Positions 1 through 10,772 of a stretch of 64,000 nucleotides of DNA are shown in pieces. The notes under the pieces were generated by a model. The model saw only the letters and a program-made list of their open reading frames with translations, did not search any database and had not been told where the DNA came from. The translations under genes were made by a program, and so were the position numbers. The stretch is from assembly GCA_012845835.1 (NCBI GenBank), contig JABAKD010000029.1, forward strand, positions 1,742,970 to 1,806,969, written 5' to 3'. How positions within the stretch are numbered: position 1 is the stretch's first letter; each line of letters begins with the position of its first letter. The DNA is from Undaria pinnatifida (taxonomy: Eukaryota > Sar > Phaeophyceae > Laminariales > Alariaceae).

Positions 1-68
1 TACAACGAGTGGTAGGATCTGCTTTGTTTTCGTTGAGTTCAATGGGGGGAGCGCGAAAGCGACAGTAA

Positions 69-478
69 GGCCATTTCTTACACAGTCGGATTTGTCAGTC
101 GAAAACGGCCTTTTCCGACTGAAGCCCAGATGGGGCTTTCTTACACAGTCGAAAAAGGGCTGGCTTTTTCGACTCAATTTTTTTCGACTGGGTTTTCCAA
201 CTGGGGGATCCAGTCGAAAAGCTTGACTTTTTCGGCTGGATCTGCCAGTCGAACAGCTCAGTCGAAAAAGTTTTACACCTGATTTTTGAACCCATCGCAT
301 CGCTCATCCCACCACAAAGCACACACCCACACGCCCGCACACTCATACCAGGTACCGTTACAGCAGTATAATACGCAGCGCCTACGCTGCCTTGGCTATC
401 ACTACTACCTGTTGCTTCTCGCCGCAAGTCAGCGTGGCGCACTCCTAGCTCCGCTCGCCAGCAGCGTGTATCACCCGA
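69..478 (+). mobile_element. Harbinger-type MITE, 3'-shortened copy
   Basis: It begins GGCCATTTCTTACACAGTCG after a TAA, matching the left end of the 784-787-bp copies. CAGTCGAAAA motifs occur in both orientations. The right inverted end is missing and the sequence passes at about 478 into the element that also occurs intact at 29640. Confidence 0.8.
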
Positions 479-943
479 TGACTTGCTGTCATTGTTAATT
501 TTTTTGCTGTTTTTCTTTTTGTGTGCTCCCTTATTTCCCTCCCCACCGGCCTTATTGTTCCTTATTATGCCTTATGCCGGTGTCTTCTTCCTCTCCTTCG
601 TGTTGTTTTTGTCCGTGCAACAGGTATCTGTTCCTCTTCAGCACGTACGTTGTGCTTCTTGCAGCCTTTCCTTTCCTTTCCGATCTTCTAGCATCTCATT
701 CTTCAGAACACCTGTCGTTTGTTTTGCTTTGTTTGTTTGTTTCTTTTTTTTCTTTTTCTTTTCTTGTTTTTTTGTTGTCTTTTTTGTTTTCTTCTTTTTT
801 TTTAGTCTGGCTTGTTTTGTTGTGTTCTCGTACCCCGTACGCTAGCATATCACATATCAATTACTTTACCTTGATGAATTGCGACTGTTTGTGGTTCACT
901 CTGTTTCACAGCAGTAGTCTGTGACCACAGAAGTTGTATTCTC
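479..943 (+). repeat. Pyrimidine-rich segment of a dispersed element
   Basis: It matches 29710-30060 in order (GCCTTATGCCGGTGTCTTCT, TTCTTGCAGCCTTTC, TGTTCTCGTACCC). Long T-rich stretches give spurious Phe/Leu open frames. No gene was recognised. Confidence 0.7.
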
Positions 944-1317
944 TAGTGTGTGTGTGTGTGTTCTTCACATTAAACCGTTCTTCTACTCGTCGACATCCAG
1001 CACACCCAGTGTCCGTACTGATTCTTCACCCTAGAAATATCAGCTCTGTGGTCACAAGCTACGACACAGAGATAATGCATCGTATTGCATTCGACAACGC
1101 AATGTCATGCCCTAGTACTGGGTACGACAGGCACAACATACATACGTCAGCAACAGAAATACATTGGAAGAGAGAAATACGAAATAAACAAAAACAAAAA
1201 CAAAAAACAAAAACAAAATAATAATAAGAAAACAAACAAAAACAAAGATAAAAATAAAACAAAACATGAAACAAACAAAATGAAGGGGAAATCGAAGAAA
1301 CAACCCAACCGGAAAGG
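944..1317 (+). repeat. 375-bp segment nearly identical to 28334-28713
   Basis: It begins in TGTGTG, contains TTCTTCACATTAAACCG and an AAACAAAAACAAAA tract, and ends near CAACCCAACCG. The 3' half is A-rich like a retroposed tail, but I saw no target duplication. Confidence 0.88.
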
Positions 1318-1705
1318 ACTAGTAGAATGAATCAGCACGCACTCTGGGTGTACTAATGTCGTTGGGCAGAAAGAACGGTTTAATATGAAGACAACACACA
1401 GCTGGAATGTATTTTTATTTGTATCATATCTTATTGATAGTACTGGCTCTCTGATCAGAAAAGCGATATTATCATGGTTTTAGTCTACGAGATACACTTG
1501 TTTGAGAAAACGTGTGTCCTCCACTAACTTCAGTATCATAAAGAGCTGTCCAATTTCTTATTTCCTCGCTTTTTTTGGGCTACGTTTCTTCTGCAGCTCT
1601 TCCTTATTTGGAGACCGGCCGTGCAAGGTTGTGGACAGTGGACCAGGCCACTATCCACGGGAAGCTAGAACAAGGCGGTTCTGCTGTTGCAACTGCCTTT
1701 GTCAA
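1318..1705 (+). other. Unassigned
   Basis: 1330-1400 is a reversed TGTCCGTGCTGATTC-family piece (GGGCAGAAAGAACGGTTTAA). Nothing is recognised in the remainder. Confidence 0.4.
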
Positions 1706-2878
1706 GTTGTTAGTGGGGTATTAGTCCGTTTAACTACTTGCAAAAGGTTAACCAATAGCTTACCCAAACTATTAATAAGCCCTATGACACTCTCCCTCCC
1801 CGAAACGGCGGGATAGCAGGTCGGCCGGACATACGGGCGGACCTGTCATTATCCAAGCGGTTTCATTTCTTGGGGGTACCGGGGAGAGTATTTTTCAAGT
1901 TCGACATGGCGAAAGTCTGAGGCCATATCTCACACAGTCAGATTTGTCAGTCGAAAACGTTTTCGACTGAAGCCCAAATCGAGCTTTCTTACACAGTCGA
2001 GAAAGGGCTTTTTCAACTCATTTTTTTTCGACTGAGTTTTCCGACTGGGGGATCCAGTCGAAAAACTTGACTTTTTCGACTGGATCTGTCAGTCGAAAAA
2101 CTCAGTCGAAAAAGTTTTTCACCTGTTTTTTTAACCGATCGCATCGCTCATCCCACCACAAAACACACACCCACACGCCCACACATCCATACCAGGTACC
2201 ACACAGCAGTATCATACAACAGCGCCGACGCTGCCTCGGCTATCACTGCTGTTCCTTCTCTCCGCAAGTCAGCGTGGTGTACTCCTAGCTCCGCTCGCCA
2301 GCAGCGTGTATCACACGACAGCAGTAGCGCGCGTTATCGATGCCATTTTGCCAACAACGGCTGCGCCTGCTGTAGCTTCGGCGGCTCTCGGCTGAGTGCA
2401 ACGCCACGAACGTAGCCTTGGCGGCTTTCGGCTAAGCCCAACGCCACCAACCCGCTTGGACGAAGGTTCGTCGCGCGTGAAGCACGCGTTGCTCGCGAAG
2501 AACGCGCGAAGCACAGAGCTGCCAACCGATTTTCGAGTGCCGTACAGCAGTACTCCCTCACACCAACCGCCTCTAGGAAGAGCACAAAAACTATAAAATC
2601 GACTTGACTGACGATAAGAAGGACCAGGAGAATCCAGTGGAGAAAAAGTCCAGTCGAAAAGGGCCGGTTTCGACTGGCGGAATCCGACTGTATAAGAAAT
2701 GGCCTGAAAATGTTTATTATTTTTGTGGATGGTGGGATTCAAACCCACAACCCAAAAAAACATGAGTCTGTCGACGACGCCATTTGTTGAAGAATTAGTG
2801 GGGCATTAGTCCGTTTGACCGCTTACAAAAGGTTAACCAATTGCTTACCCAAACTGAGCCTTATAACACCTGCCACTC
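1706..2878 (-). mobile_element. Miniature LTR element interrupted by a MITE
   Basis: On the minus strand the terminal repeat at about 2785-2878, the primer site (complement of GTCTGTCGACGACGCCA at about 2766-2782), GTGGGTTTGAATCCCACC and internal sequence run to 2705, resume at 1920, and end in the second terminal repeat at 1706-1795. Removing 1921-2704 plus one TGA restores the order seen in the intact 12872-13244 copy. Confidence 0.85.
1921..2704 (+). mobile_element. Harbinger-type MITE nested in the miniature LTR element
   Basis: It is 784 bp. The left end is GGCCATATCTCACACAGTCA and the right end is the inverse of GGCCATTTCTTATACAGTCG, with TGA at both flanks (1918-1920 and 2705-2707). 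A 3-bp target duplication with GG-CC ends is the pattern of PIF/Harbinger elements. Dozens of CAGTCGAAAA motifs lie inward of both ends. There is no transposase, so it is non-autonomous. Confidence 0.87.
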
Positions 2879-4330
2879 TGCGACTGCTGCTATGTTGCTG
2901 CGATTCTGCTGCTGCAGCTGCTTTGTTTGGGTTTGCGGCTTATGTCTTGCGATCATTACATATGATATCATAGCTCCACGTACTGTATTATGTATGATTT
3001 CATGCTGCGCTGTCCTACCAGCTCTAACATAGTGTTGCTTATAAACATAATTACCCTTATCTCGGTCGCGGTCGGTCGTTAAACTTTTGTTTTTTGGACT
3101 TTTGGGCTGTACAGACTTCCAAAGCTGCACCTGCTGCTGGACTCTTCGAACAGCTTCCACAGCTGCTGGGCCATTCGAACGGCTGTCCCAGAACGTCAAA
3201 ACGTCAGCTATGTTTTGTAATTTCAATGCTGGTGGTGGTGATTAAGGCTGCAAATATTGCATCAGCTGCTGCTGCCGTTCGTTTCCCCCCCCCTATCCGC
3301 TGCTGCTCACAACGTCAGCAGTTTCCGTGTCGTACTTGGTGCTGATTTTTTACCGCTGCACCACAGCGCTGTCGCCAAAGCTTCCAGCGCCACCGCCAGC
3401 CCCCCCGCGCCGCCGCGGCAGCCGCTGCTGCTGCTGCTGCTACTGCTGTTGGTGTCTATACTACGTAAGTTGTTGAAGGTAAAAAATCGGCTGTCTGTGG
3501 TCATGACCTCGCCTAGCCTATCTTCCTTGCTACATACTCGTTCCATGGCGGAGTGTCTATGCGTGGGGAGCATGGGAGGGAGGGAGCTGACTGTGATAAT
3601 GGTACTAATGCTGTCTGTGATTGGGCTCCTTAGGGGAAGGCGCTCAAGTGCTGGCTGCGGAGGTCGCCGTTGCTGCAGCAACGTGTTTCGCGAACTCTCA
3701 TCGTTTGTTTCGGATCGCCCAACACAGCTGCAGCTTCGAGTATTTATTTACACCAAGACAGCAGTCAAATCGCACATACATCTAAAGTACCCGCAAATTG
3801 TTGCACATGGCCGGTCACTCATGGACCAGTCAGTGTATTTTCCTAGAAGATCTGGAAATACCTGGTAGGCTACAACAGCATCAGATCACCATAATTTATC
3901 TGGGCCGTCCTTACAGCAGTAGTATCACAAATACAAACCTTCCTTATTTCCGATACTACATCCGGATCAATTCCATTGCAGCACGGGGGTGCAAAATGCA
4001 AAAAAAGCATCCGCCTCTTGCGTCACCCTTCCTCTGAAGGGGAACCTTCTTAGTGTATGTACCGTGAGGGGATTTTTTTTTTCTTCTTTCCGTGCGCAGC
4101 CTTTCTACCGTTGAAGCGTTTTTTTTTTTTTTTATTTGGTAGTGATGGGAAATCTGAACTCTTACAATTTCGAATGGTATTCATTTTCATGTTCCCAAGT
4201 TACCAGGGGCTAGTGGTTTCCCCCGAATCTATACGTACGTAGTAGAATTGGTTCTGAGGTTTGAATCTCACGTGGTTATGAGTTTTGAGGTTAAAAAAAG
4301 CAAAAATCAAAGGGATCACCTGCTCAGAGT
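2879..4330. other. Unassigned, CTG/CAG-rich stretch
   Basis: Minus-strand open frames at 2861-3226 and 3307-3681 are not similar to anything I recognise. The second has a Ser run from a CAG/CTG microsatellite (3423-3449). Their mixed composition leaves open a decayed gene fragment, but splice signals joining them are not evident. Confidence 0.3.
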
Positions 4331-4440
4331 CCTTAGCAGCGTGGGTAGGCGCAATTCGATGAGAGTCGATGAGGAGAAAAGGCTGAAGTCTTCTCGCGGT
4401 AAAAGTGCAAGCACATACGGGGTAGTGCGGAGGGGGTGGA
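4330..4440 (+). repeat. Fragment of SINE-like family F
   Basis: GTGGGTAGGCGCAATTCGAT and GAGGAGAAAAGGCTGAAGTC are the complement of the body found at 13950-14130. Truncated. Confidence 0.6.
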
Positions 4441-4640
4441 AGAGCCTGCTTTTTTTCTTTTTTTTTCACACACTTCTACTTTCCAGCTTTTGGACAAGCC
4501 GTGGTCACAGGTGTCGTCCCTTCTTCCCCACGGTTCTTGCCTTCAAGTTGTATCGCGCTTAGGGTTCAGCAATCCCACTGCTCGTCGGTTTTTGATCGAG
4601 TGTTGCTGAATCACGCTCTCGCTCACGTAACCTTGGAAAG
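4441..4640 (-). mobile_element. tRNA-derived SINE (family D), truncated 3' part
   Basis: The T-run followed by CACTTCTACTTTCCAGC-like sequence, CCGTGGTCACAGGTGTC and CGCTTAGGGTTCAGCAATCC is the complement of the family D body. The tRNA-like head is missing. Confidence 0.7.
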
Positions 4641-5040
4641 TTACGTGTAGGGAGGGAGAAAAGGAAATAAAAAGTGAGTGGGAAGACAGCACATGGGATG
4701 AAAAAAGTCTGAAAAAAATGCAAACAGGTACGAAAGGAAGGGTGAAATGAAAGACACGCACGCAACATTGAACAATATGTGCGTTCTTCACAATAAAGCG
4801 TTATTTCGTAAATTCTACCGACGTTTTGTTGTTTTCGTTTTTCTCGTGCCGTCTCTATTTCCTGTTTCACTCTTTGAAACAGTTGTTTCCTTTCTTTGTT
4901 TTTCTTCTTTCATAACATTTTTTCTCTACTATTATTTTTTTGCTTCAAATAATAGTGATAGTGTAATGATGTTGTGATGTTAAAAAATGTGGTGTGCTTC
5001 GAAGCTTACATGTATCATATGTTTTGCTCTTGTGTTCATT

Positions 5041-5044
5041 GCGG

Positions 5045-5091
<47 letters not shown>

Positions 5092-5114
5092 CTTGCTGTT
5101 GTTCTTGCTGTTGC

Positions 5115-5166
<52 letters not shown>
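5041..5166. repeat. (GTT)n microsatellite
   Basis: About 120 bp of TTG repeats with two short CTTGCTG interruptions. Every frame is open on both strands (Val, Leu, Cys, Gln, Thr or Asn runs), none of which is a gene. Confidence 0.97.
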
Positions 5167-5167
<1 letters not shown>

Positions 5168-5169
5168 GC

Positions 5170-5325
5170 TCATCCCATTTAATACCTTCGCACGTTTTTC
5201 TTCTCCTTCTTCCCCCTTCCAACTACGGTATGCGCCTTCATTATTTATCGCGAGCAGATTTAGGCCCTTTCTTCCCTCGTCGACTCGCATCGAATTGCCC
5301 CTACCCACATGATGGGTGCTCTCAG
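5170..5325 (-). repeat. SINE-like family F fragment
   Basis: CATCCCATTTAATACCTTCG, ACTACGGTATGCGCCTTCAT and CTCGTCGACTCGCATCGAAT match the 13920-14110 body in the same orientation. The tRNA-like part is absent. Confidence 0.7.
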
Positions 5326-7110
5326 CATTGATTTCTTTGATTTGTCATTTTTTCAAATTAACTCAAAAGTCCGGCATTGCATGGCCAAATGCCAAATCAC
5401 CTTTCAAGCGCAGAAAGGTGATTTATAACACGGTTGAATACGTAGCTAACAATGATACGTTCAGACAAACAGCCGGCGTATCAGCAGTGCAATGACCACA
5501 AAACAGCTGCAACCTAATGGGCAATGACACAGGACAGCCTTCATGGCCAGCTGGTTATGGCCCATAATAGGCTGCAAGGTGCAACCCCTTTTTTTTCACA
5601 AACTTGCTTGGAATTAGAATGGAAAAAAAAACGACTGCAAATATTTCAGGAGAGGGCAGTTTTGGCCTGCGACGGACGACCGTCTAGACTCGATATACTA
5701 GGTTTAGTGTAGGATCTCCTATAGTTGTGACGAACGCCGCCGAAAACTGCTGATTCCTCCAATGATGTCACTATATAGTGCTTGTATGTGCCAGCCGACA
5801 GTACCGGCAGTATATAGGACACCGGCACCATTGGGTATAGTACAATATACTGTGTTTTTAGTCGTGCCAAGCGATTTCACCGGCATTGTGAAGGAAGTAG
5901 GCGCTGTTCAACAGGCATTGTAGGGAGACCCCCACTTAGTAGTGTCGCCATGGCGATGCAGCGACCAACCAGCTTCAACGTTTCCCGCTGTCCGCTGCTG
6001 GGCGAAGTAAGGATGGTTGTACGAGCCAATGACGGATCAATCCAGACAAAAGATCCGAGATCCGGAGCTGACCCACGATCTTAGCTTTTTTTTTGCCGGT
6101 AAGGGGATCGGGGGGACGGTTAGAGTGGTTCGGGCTTGGCGTGATTCTGTCCATCCCTCCTTGTGCAGCACAGCAGCACAGCGAGCCACCCGAGAAGCAT
6201 CGAAGCCTTGGTGTTGTCCTCTGGCCTGGCTTTTACCGTGCCTCCTGTGCTGCTGCTGTGTCCTGTGCACGAGGGAGGGAGCTATCATCGAGGTGTTGTT
6301 CGGGCCTCCTCAGCTACAAAGAACGAGGGAGAGGTTTGAGGGAGTTGGGAGAAAAAGAGGAGGAGATCGAGCTCTATCTGTGATCCTACTGTGGACTTAA
6401 ATTCAAGGACCGTTTGGTATTCATGTTTGTACAAAAAAGTTCGTTATATTTTCGCCCGACTTGGTATGCTATGGTACTAGTTTGAGCGGATATATAAGGA
6501 CAGTGTAATATTCATGTTTATGCACAAACGGTCCTTATATTTGTGCCCGTAGTGGATCATGTGACTGCTTGATAGCGGGTGGGCATGTCTTGCAGCTAGC
6601 AAGCCGGTGGATGGCTGTCGATCACGACGACGGTGGCATGCGTTCGTGCTTAGCGAGGGCAGTGGTATGCGCGTGCGTCCTCGTGATGAGATGGGCCCTC
6701 GCGCCCTTTTGAGGTGAGATGCAAGGTGCAAGTAAACTGAGAGTGCTTTTCGCGCGATGAACGAAAAAGTTGCTGTTATCAGATTGTTTGTTTTGGTAAG
6801 TGTTTTGTTGGCCTGCTGTAGTTTTAGGCGGGTTATTTGTTATTCACCCTGTTTTTGGTCTGCACACGGATTTTGCCTGTGTTTTTATAGACCTCTTTTT
6901 GTTGCTAATAAATATGGTGGTGTTGATGTTGTGGTTGTTGTTGATGTTGTCGCGATCTTTGCTGCTGGTGCTGGTGCTCCTGCTGCTGCTGCGGCCGTGA
7001 GCCGTTGGCTGCCGCTGCCGCTGCCGCGCCTATTTGTGCTTCACGCGGATCGAATCGAGACAGGTCAAGGTTTTTCTTCGACAGTGAGTAGTGAAGCTTT
7101 GATGCATTAA
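5326..7110. other. Unassigned intergenic sequence
   Basis: 5380-5420 has a short family B piece (CATGGCCAAATGCCAAATCA). 6402-6560 has two related AAGGACCGTTTGGTATTCATG-like ends in inverted order, resembling 15617-15680 and 15990-16020. A CTGCTG stretch lies at 6960-7025. No gene was recognised. Confidence 0.4.
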
Positions 7111-8164
7111 GCGCTGCCTATCGTGCGCCGCGCCGCTCCTCAAAAATAAAAACGTTTTGTGGATTATTCGATAGCTCCATTGTTGCAGCGCGTCGTTTCG
7201 CTAATTTGTGATGGGTAGGCTGTGGGCTGCTGTGTCTCTCTACCTCTGGCTGTTTGACCGCAATTGGTGGTAACAGCAGTTGTATGATGCACATGTAAGT
7301 AAAACACGTGTGATAGGCTAACGTCTCGGGAGGCAGAACTTTCGCCCTGTTGACAGACAGCAAATGGGTAGTAACTAGCCTTGACTGACGCCAAACTCGT
7401 AGGTTTTCCTGAGTAGTCTGCACCCTTGACACGTGAAAGCGCACGCTTTGCCCTCTTTGACATGTCTCTTGACATCCCAGCAGTGGTATATACCAGATAT
7501 AATGCTTAGCCGTATGTGTTTCCTCGTACATTCGACGCATGTGTTGTCTTCACATTAAACCATTCTTTCTACCCGACGACATCAGTAGACCCAGTGTCCG
7601 TGCTGATTCTTCCTCCTGCTGCGTAGAGAGTTACATGTTTACCAGGTGTTCGTTATGCACGAGTTGCGTGGTCACGAAACTACGGAAAAAAAAAAAAAAA
7701 CGAAATAACAGAACGTAGTCTATAACTTGTAAATTTTGAAAATATCAAAATGTGGGTCGCATGTTGTGAGGCTCGCGTATTGCTGAGACTGGAGATACTG
7801 CTGTAGTAGCTACTGCTGCTGTATACCTGGTATATGAAACTGGAGACTAGGCTGAGGAGCCTTATCTTATTCGCAGTTGAGCAACTTGAAATATACTATT
7901 AATAGTATTTACAGAAGAAACGGAAATCACACTTCAGCTGTGAGATCGAAACAAGATACTTCGAAGTATCTTGTGCCAAATTAGTACCAGTATAAACCAC
8001 CAAAACAAAAACAAAAATGACAAAAATCCACAAAACTGGACCGGATACGAGTGCTAACAAGCATACCAGTACTGCCGTACATATAGCCTCGAGATAACAA
8101 GATACCACGTTTTCTTCTTGCTTTCGTTTTCTTTTTTCCTTTCTTCCCCGTATTGTTGCGAACA
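7111..8164. other. Unassigned intergenic sequence with a family B fragment
   Basis: 7536-7680 contains TCTTCACATTAAACCATTCT, CCAGTGTCCGTGCTGATTCT and GTGGTCACGAAACTACG, a diverged family B unit. Open frames on the minus strand at 7118-7540 have no recognisable motif. Confidence 0.45.
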
Positions 8165-9010
8165 GTGTGCTCGCTTGCATCTTTATTTTGCCCGCGTGTT
8201 CATTGCGGTTTATTGCATGGCCAAATCACAAATCACCTTGCTGTATTTCCAATGTGTAACTCTGTCTCGTAGTTTGTGACCACAGAGCTCGTCTCTCTAC
8301 GTACGAGCTACGAGGCATCGATACGGACACTGGTTGTGCTGGATGCAGATGGGTGGAATATCTGTGAAATGTGAAGCACACGCACACACCCTTGGGGCGA
8401 AACTCGAAGTTCACGGCGATTGTATGGACAACGGGAGAGTGTAAAGTGCATATTGTGAACACGTGAACACTGCTGTTCGTTTTATTAGCATTAAACAGAC
8501 GTTCCCACCCATCTGCATCCAGCACAGCCAGTGTCCGTGCTGATGCCTCATAGAGAGACTTTTTTTCCCCCTTTTGTTGCGAGTAGTCTGGTGTGCTGGC
8601 TTGCATCTTTTTGTTGCCCGCGTGTTCATTGCGGTTCATTGCATGGCCAAATCACAAGTCACCTTGCTGTAGTTCCAATGTGTAACTCTGTCTCGTAGTT
8701 TGTGACCACAGAGCTCGTCTCTTCACGTACGAGCTACGAGGCATCGATACGGACACTGGTTGTGCTGGATGCAGATGGGTGGAATATCTGTTAAATGTGA
8801 AGCGCACGCACACAACCTTGGGGCGAAACTCGAAGTTCACGGCGATTGTATGGACAACGGGAGAGTGTAAAGTGTAAAGTGTGAAGACGTGAACACGGCT
8901 GTTCGTTTTATTAGCATTAAACTGACATTTCCACCCATCTGCATCCAGCACAGCCAGTGTCCGTGCTGATGCCTCATAGAGAGACGAACTCTCTGGTCAC
9001 AAACTTGGAT
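8165..9010. repeat. Family B in tandem, 426-bp period
   Basis: CCGCGTGTTCATTGCGGTTY, CATGGCCAAATCACAARTCA, TTTGTGACCACAGAGCTCGT and CACCCATCTGCATCCAGCAC occur in the same order in two adjacent units (from about 8176 and 8602) that differ at few sites. Inverted AGCTCGT/ACGAGCT and TCTGCATCCAGCACAGCCAG/CTGGTTGTGCTGGATGCAGA give each unit hairpin potential. Confidence 0.85.
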
Positions 9011-9127
9011 GTAGATGGGTGGAGATATCAGTTTCACGGGAAGAACTAGCACATGGTCGAATCTGAAGGTGTTAAACCCTTGGCAACTTCAGACACAAGA
9101 ATTGACGAAAAATGGAAAATGTTGTTA

Positions 9128-9914
9128 GGCCATTTCTTATACAGTCGCATTTGTCAGTCGAAAACTGCCTTTTTGGACTGAAGCCCAAATTGGGCTTTCT
9201 TACACAGTCGTAAAAGGGCTTTTCCGACTCAACTTTTCTCGACTGAGAATTCCGACTGGCGGATCCAATCGAAAACGTCGAATTTTTCGACTGAATCCTC
9301 CGGTCCAAAAACTCAGTCGAAGAAGTTTTATACGTGTTTTTTGAACCGATTGCATCGCTTATCCCACCACCAAACACACACTCACACGGCCACACGGCCA
9401 TACACCCATACGAGGTACCACACAGCAGTATCATCCAAGCGCTGACGCTGGCTTGGCTATCAATCCTGTTTGGTGCTTCTCGCAGCAAGTCAGCGTGGCG
9501 CATTCCTAGTTCCGCTCGCCAGCAGCGTGTATCGCACGACGGCAGCAGCGCGCGGTATCGATCCCATGCTGCCAACAACGGCTGCGCCTGCTGTAGCTTT
9601 GGCGGCTCTCGACTGAGTGCAACTCCGCGAAAGTAGCTTTGACGGCTTTCGGCTAAGCCCAAAGCCGCCAACCCGCTGGGACGAGGGTTCGTCGAGCCGT
9701 TGCTCGCGGAGAAAGCGCGAAGCACAGAGCAGCCAACCGATTTCGACTGCAGTAAAGCAGTACTCCCTCACAACAACCGCCTCTAGGAAGACAAAAACTA
9801 TAAAATCGACTCGACTGACGATAAGAAGAAGGACCAGAAGAATCCAGTCGAAAAAAAGTCCAGTCGAAAAGGGCCGTTTTCGACTGGCGGAATCCGATTG
9901 TGTAAGCAATGGCC
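9128..9914 (+). mobile_element. Harbinger-type MITE, full copy
   Basis: It is 787 bp with TTA duplicated at both sides (9125-9127 and 9915-9917). Inverted ends of about 40 bp start GGCCATTTCTTATACAGTCG and end with the inverse of GGCCATTGCTTACACAATCG. Internal open frames on both strands arise from the mosaic of GGCGGCTYTCGGCT repeats and are not genes. Confidence 0.9.
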
Positions 9915-9917
9915 TTA

Positions 9918-10185
9918 GAGGTCGGGAACCGAATCAAGAATATTCTGGCTTTCGTTGCGAGATAAAATTTTGGAGGCGTTTTGGTTCATAGCCCTGTGGT
10001 TGAAGAATTGGCATGGACTCCACCAGCATCGCAGTTTCGGTTGATCGCGTCAGTAGGTATACCAAGTGGATACAGCACGAGACGGTCCTGGCAGACTGGT
10101 AAAACTCGCGTGCAGACAGTAGTGCTGTTGCTTGTGGCTGGCCGGCAGCTGCTTGGCCAGGTATTCGTGAAATTGACGAAAAAAC
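9918..10185. other. Unassigned intergenic sequence
   Basis: No recognisable gene or repeat was seen, apart from its junction to the repeat at 10190. Confidence 0.4.
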
Positions 10186-10189
10186 TGCC

Positions 10190-10390
10190 GATTACAGCAT
10201 CGGCCACATGCATCGGCCACATGAAGCAATACATCTAAGCTGCTGGTGTAGTAGTAGATGTGTTCAACCTGCAACGCAGGAAGCTGTGAGGCGACCGTGA
10301 GGCATGGCGATATACGCTCGGATTGCCTCAAAGCTTTTCATAGCCGCTTGATTAGATCGCTCGCGCTCGCCGCTTTTTGGTCTCTATGAC
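10190..10390 (+). repeat. Dispersed repeat shared with 18058-18255
   Basis: ACAGCATCGGCCACATG, GCTGCTGGTGTAGTAG, GATTAGATCGCTCGCGCTCG and CGCTTTTTGGTCT occur in the same order in both places at roughly 80% similarity. Confidence 0.75.
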
Positions 10391-10399
10391 GCAAGGTAC

Positions 10400-10650
10400 G
10401 ATAGAAGTGTACCTTTTTTTGGCTATTTTGTTTTCTGAATGACGGGCCGCTCCTCAACCCAAAATCGTCCGAATTAGGAAAAAAAAAATTGGGACGATTT
10501 TCGTTTTATACCTAGGCCGTAGGATGTTTTTGTCCGGTACGTACCAGTTTTGTTTTTCTCCAAATCGGTTTTTAGGAGAGGTCTTAAGCTCCCCAATTAA
10601 GGAGTAGTATTAGAAAAAAATTGGTGCACCTCTATCGTAGCACGCGTCCT
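10400..10650 (+). repeat. Dispersed repeat shared with 21590-21865 and 62850-63125
   Basis: The ordered modules are TTTTCTGAATGACGGGYC, CAARATCGTCSGAA, TTTTTGTCCGGTACGTACCA, GGAGAGGTCTTAAGCTCC and GGTGCACCTCTATCGTAGCA. There is no reading frame. Confidence 0.75.
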
Positions 10651-10772
10651 GTACTATAATCGAGATATAATAGTCCCAAAGGGTTGATTCGATCCCTGTC
10701 GTAGGCCGTCACGACTGTCCAAACATGCCCTTCTACACCCAAGCTAACACGAATTAGTCTCGAAACCCCTCT

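Noticed and set aside
483-924. Phe/Leu-rich membrane-like small proteins
   Set aside because: They come from a T-rich stretch of a dispersed element; the equivalent frames differ in the 29710-30060 copy.
2311-2763. 150-codon minus-strand frame
   Set aside because: It spans the MITE right end and the TRIM primer-site region, and is not conserved in the other copies.
4974-5331. Poly-Cys, poly-Val, poly-Leu, poly-Gln and poly-Thr open frames
   Set aside because: They are translations of the (GTT)n run with short repeat-derived flanks.
9072-9937. Minus-strand open frames up to 217 codons
   Set aside because: They lie inside the Harbinger-type MITE. The same reading is broken in the 1921-2704 copy and matches no transposase.
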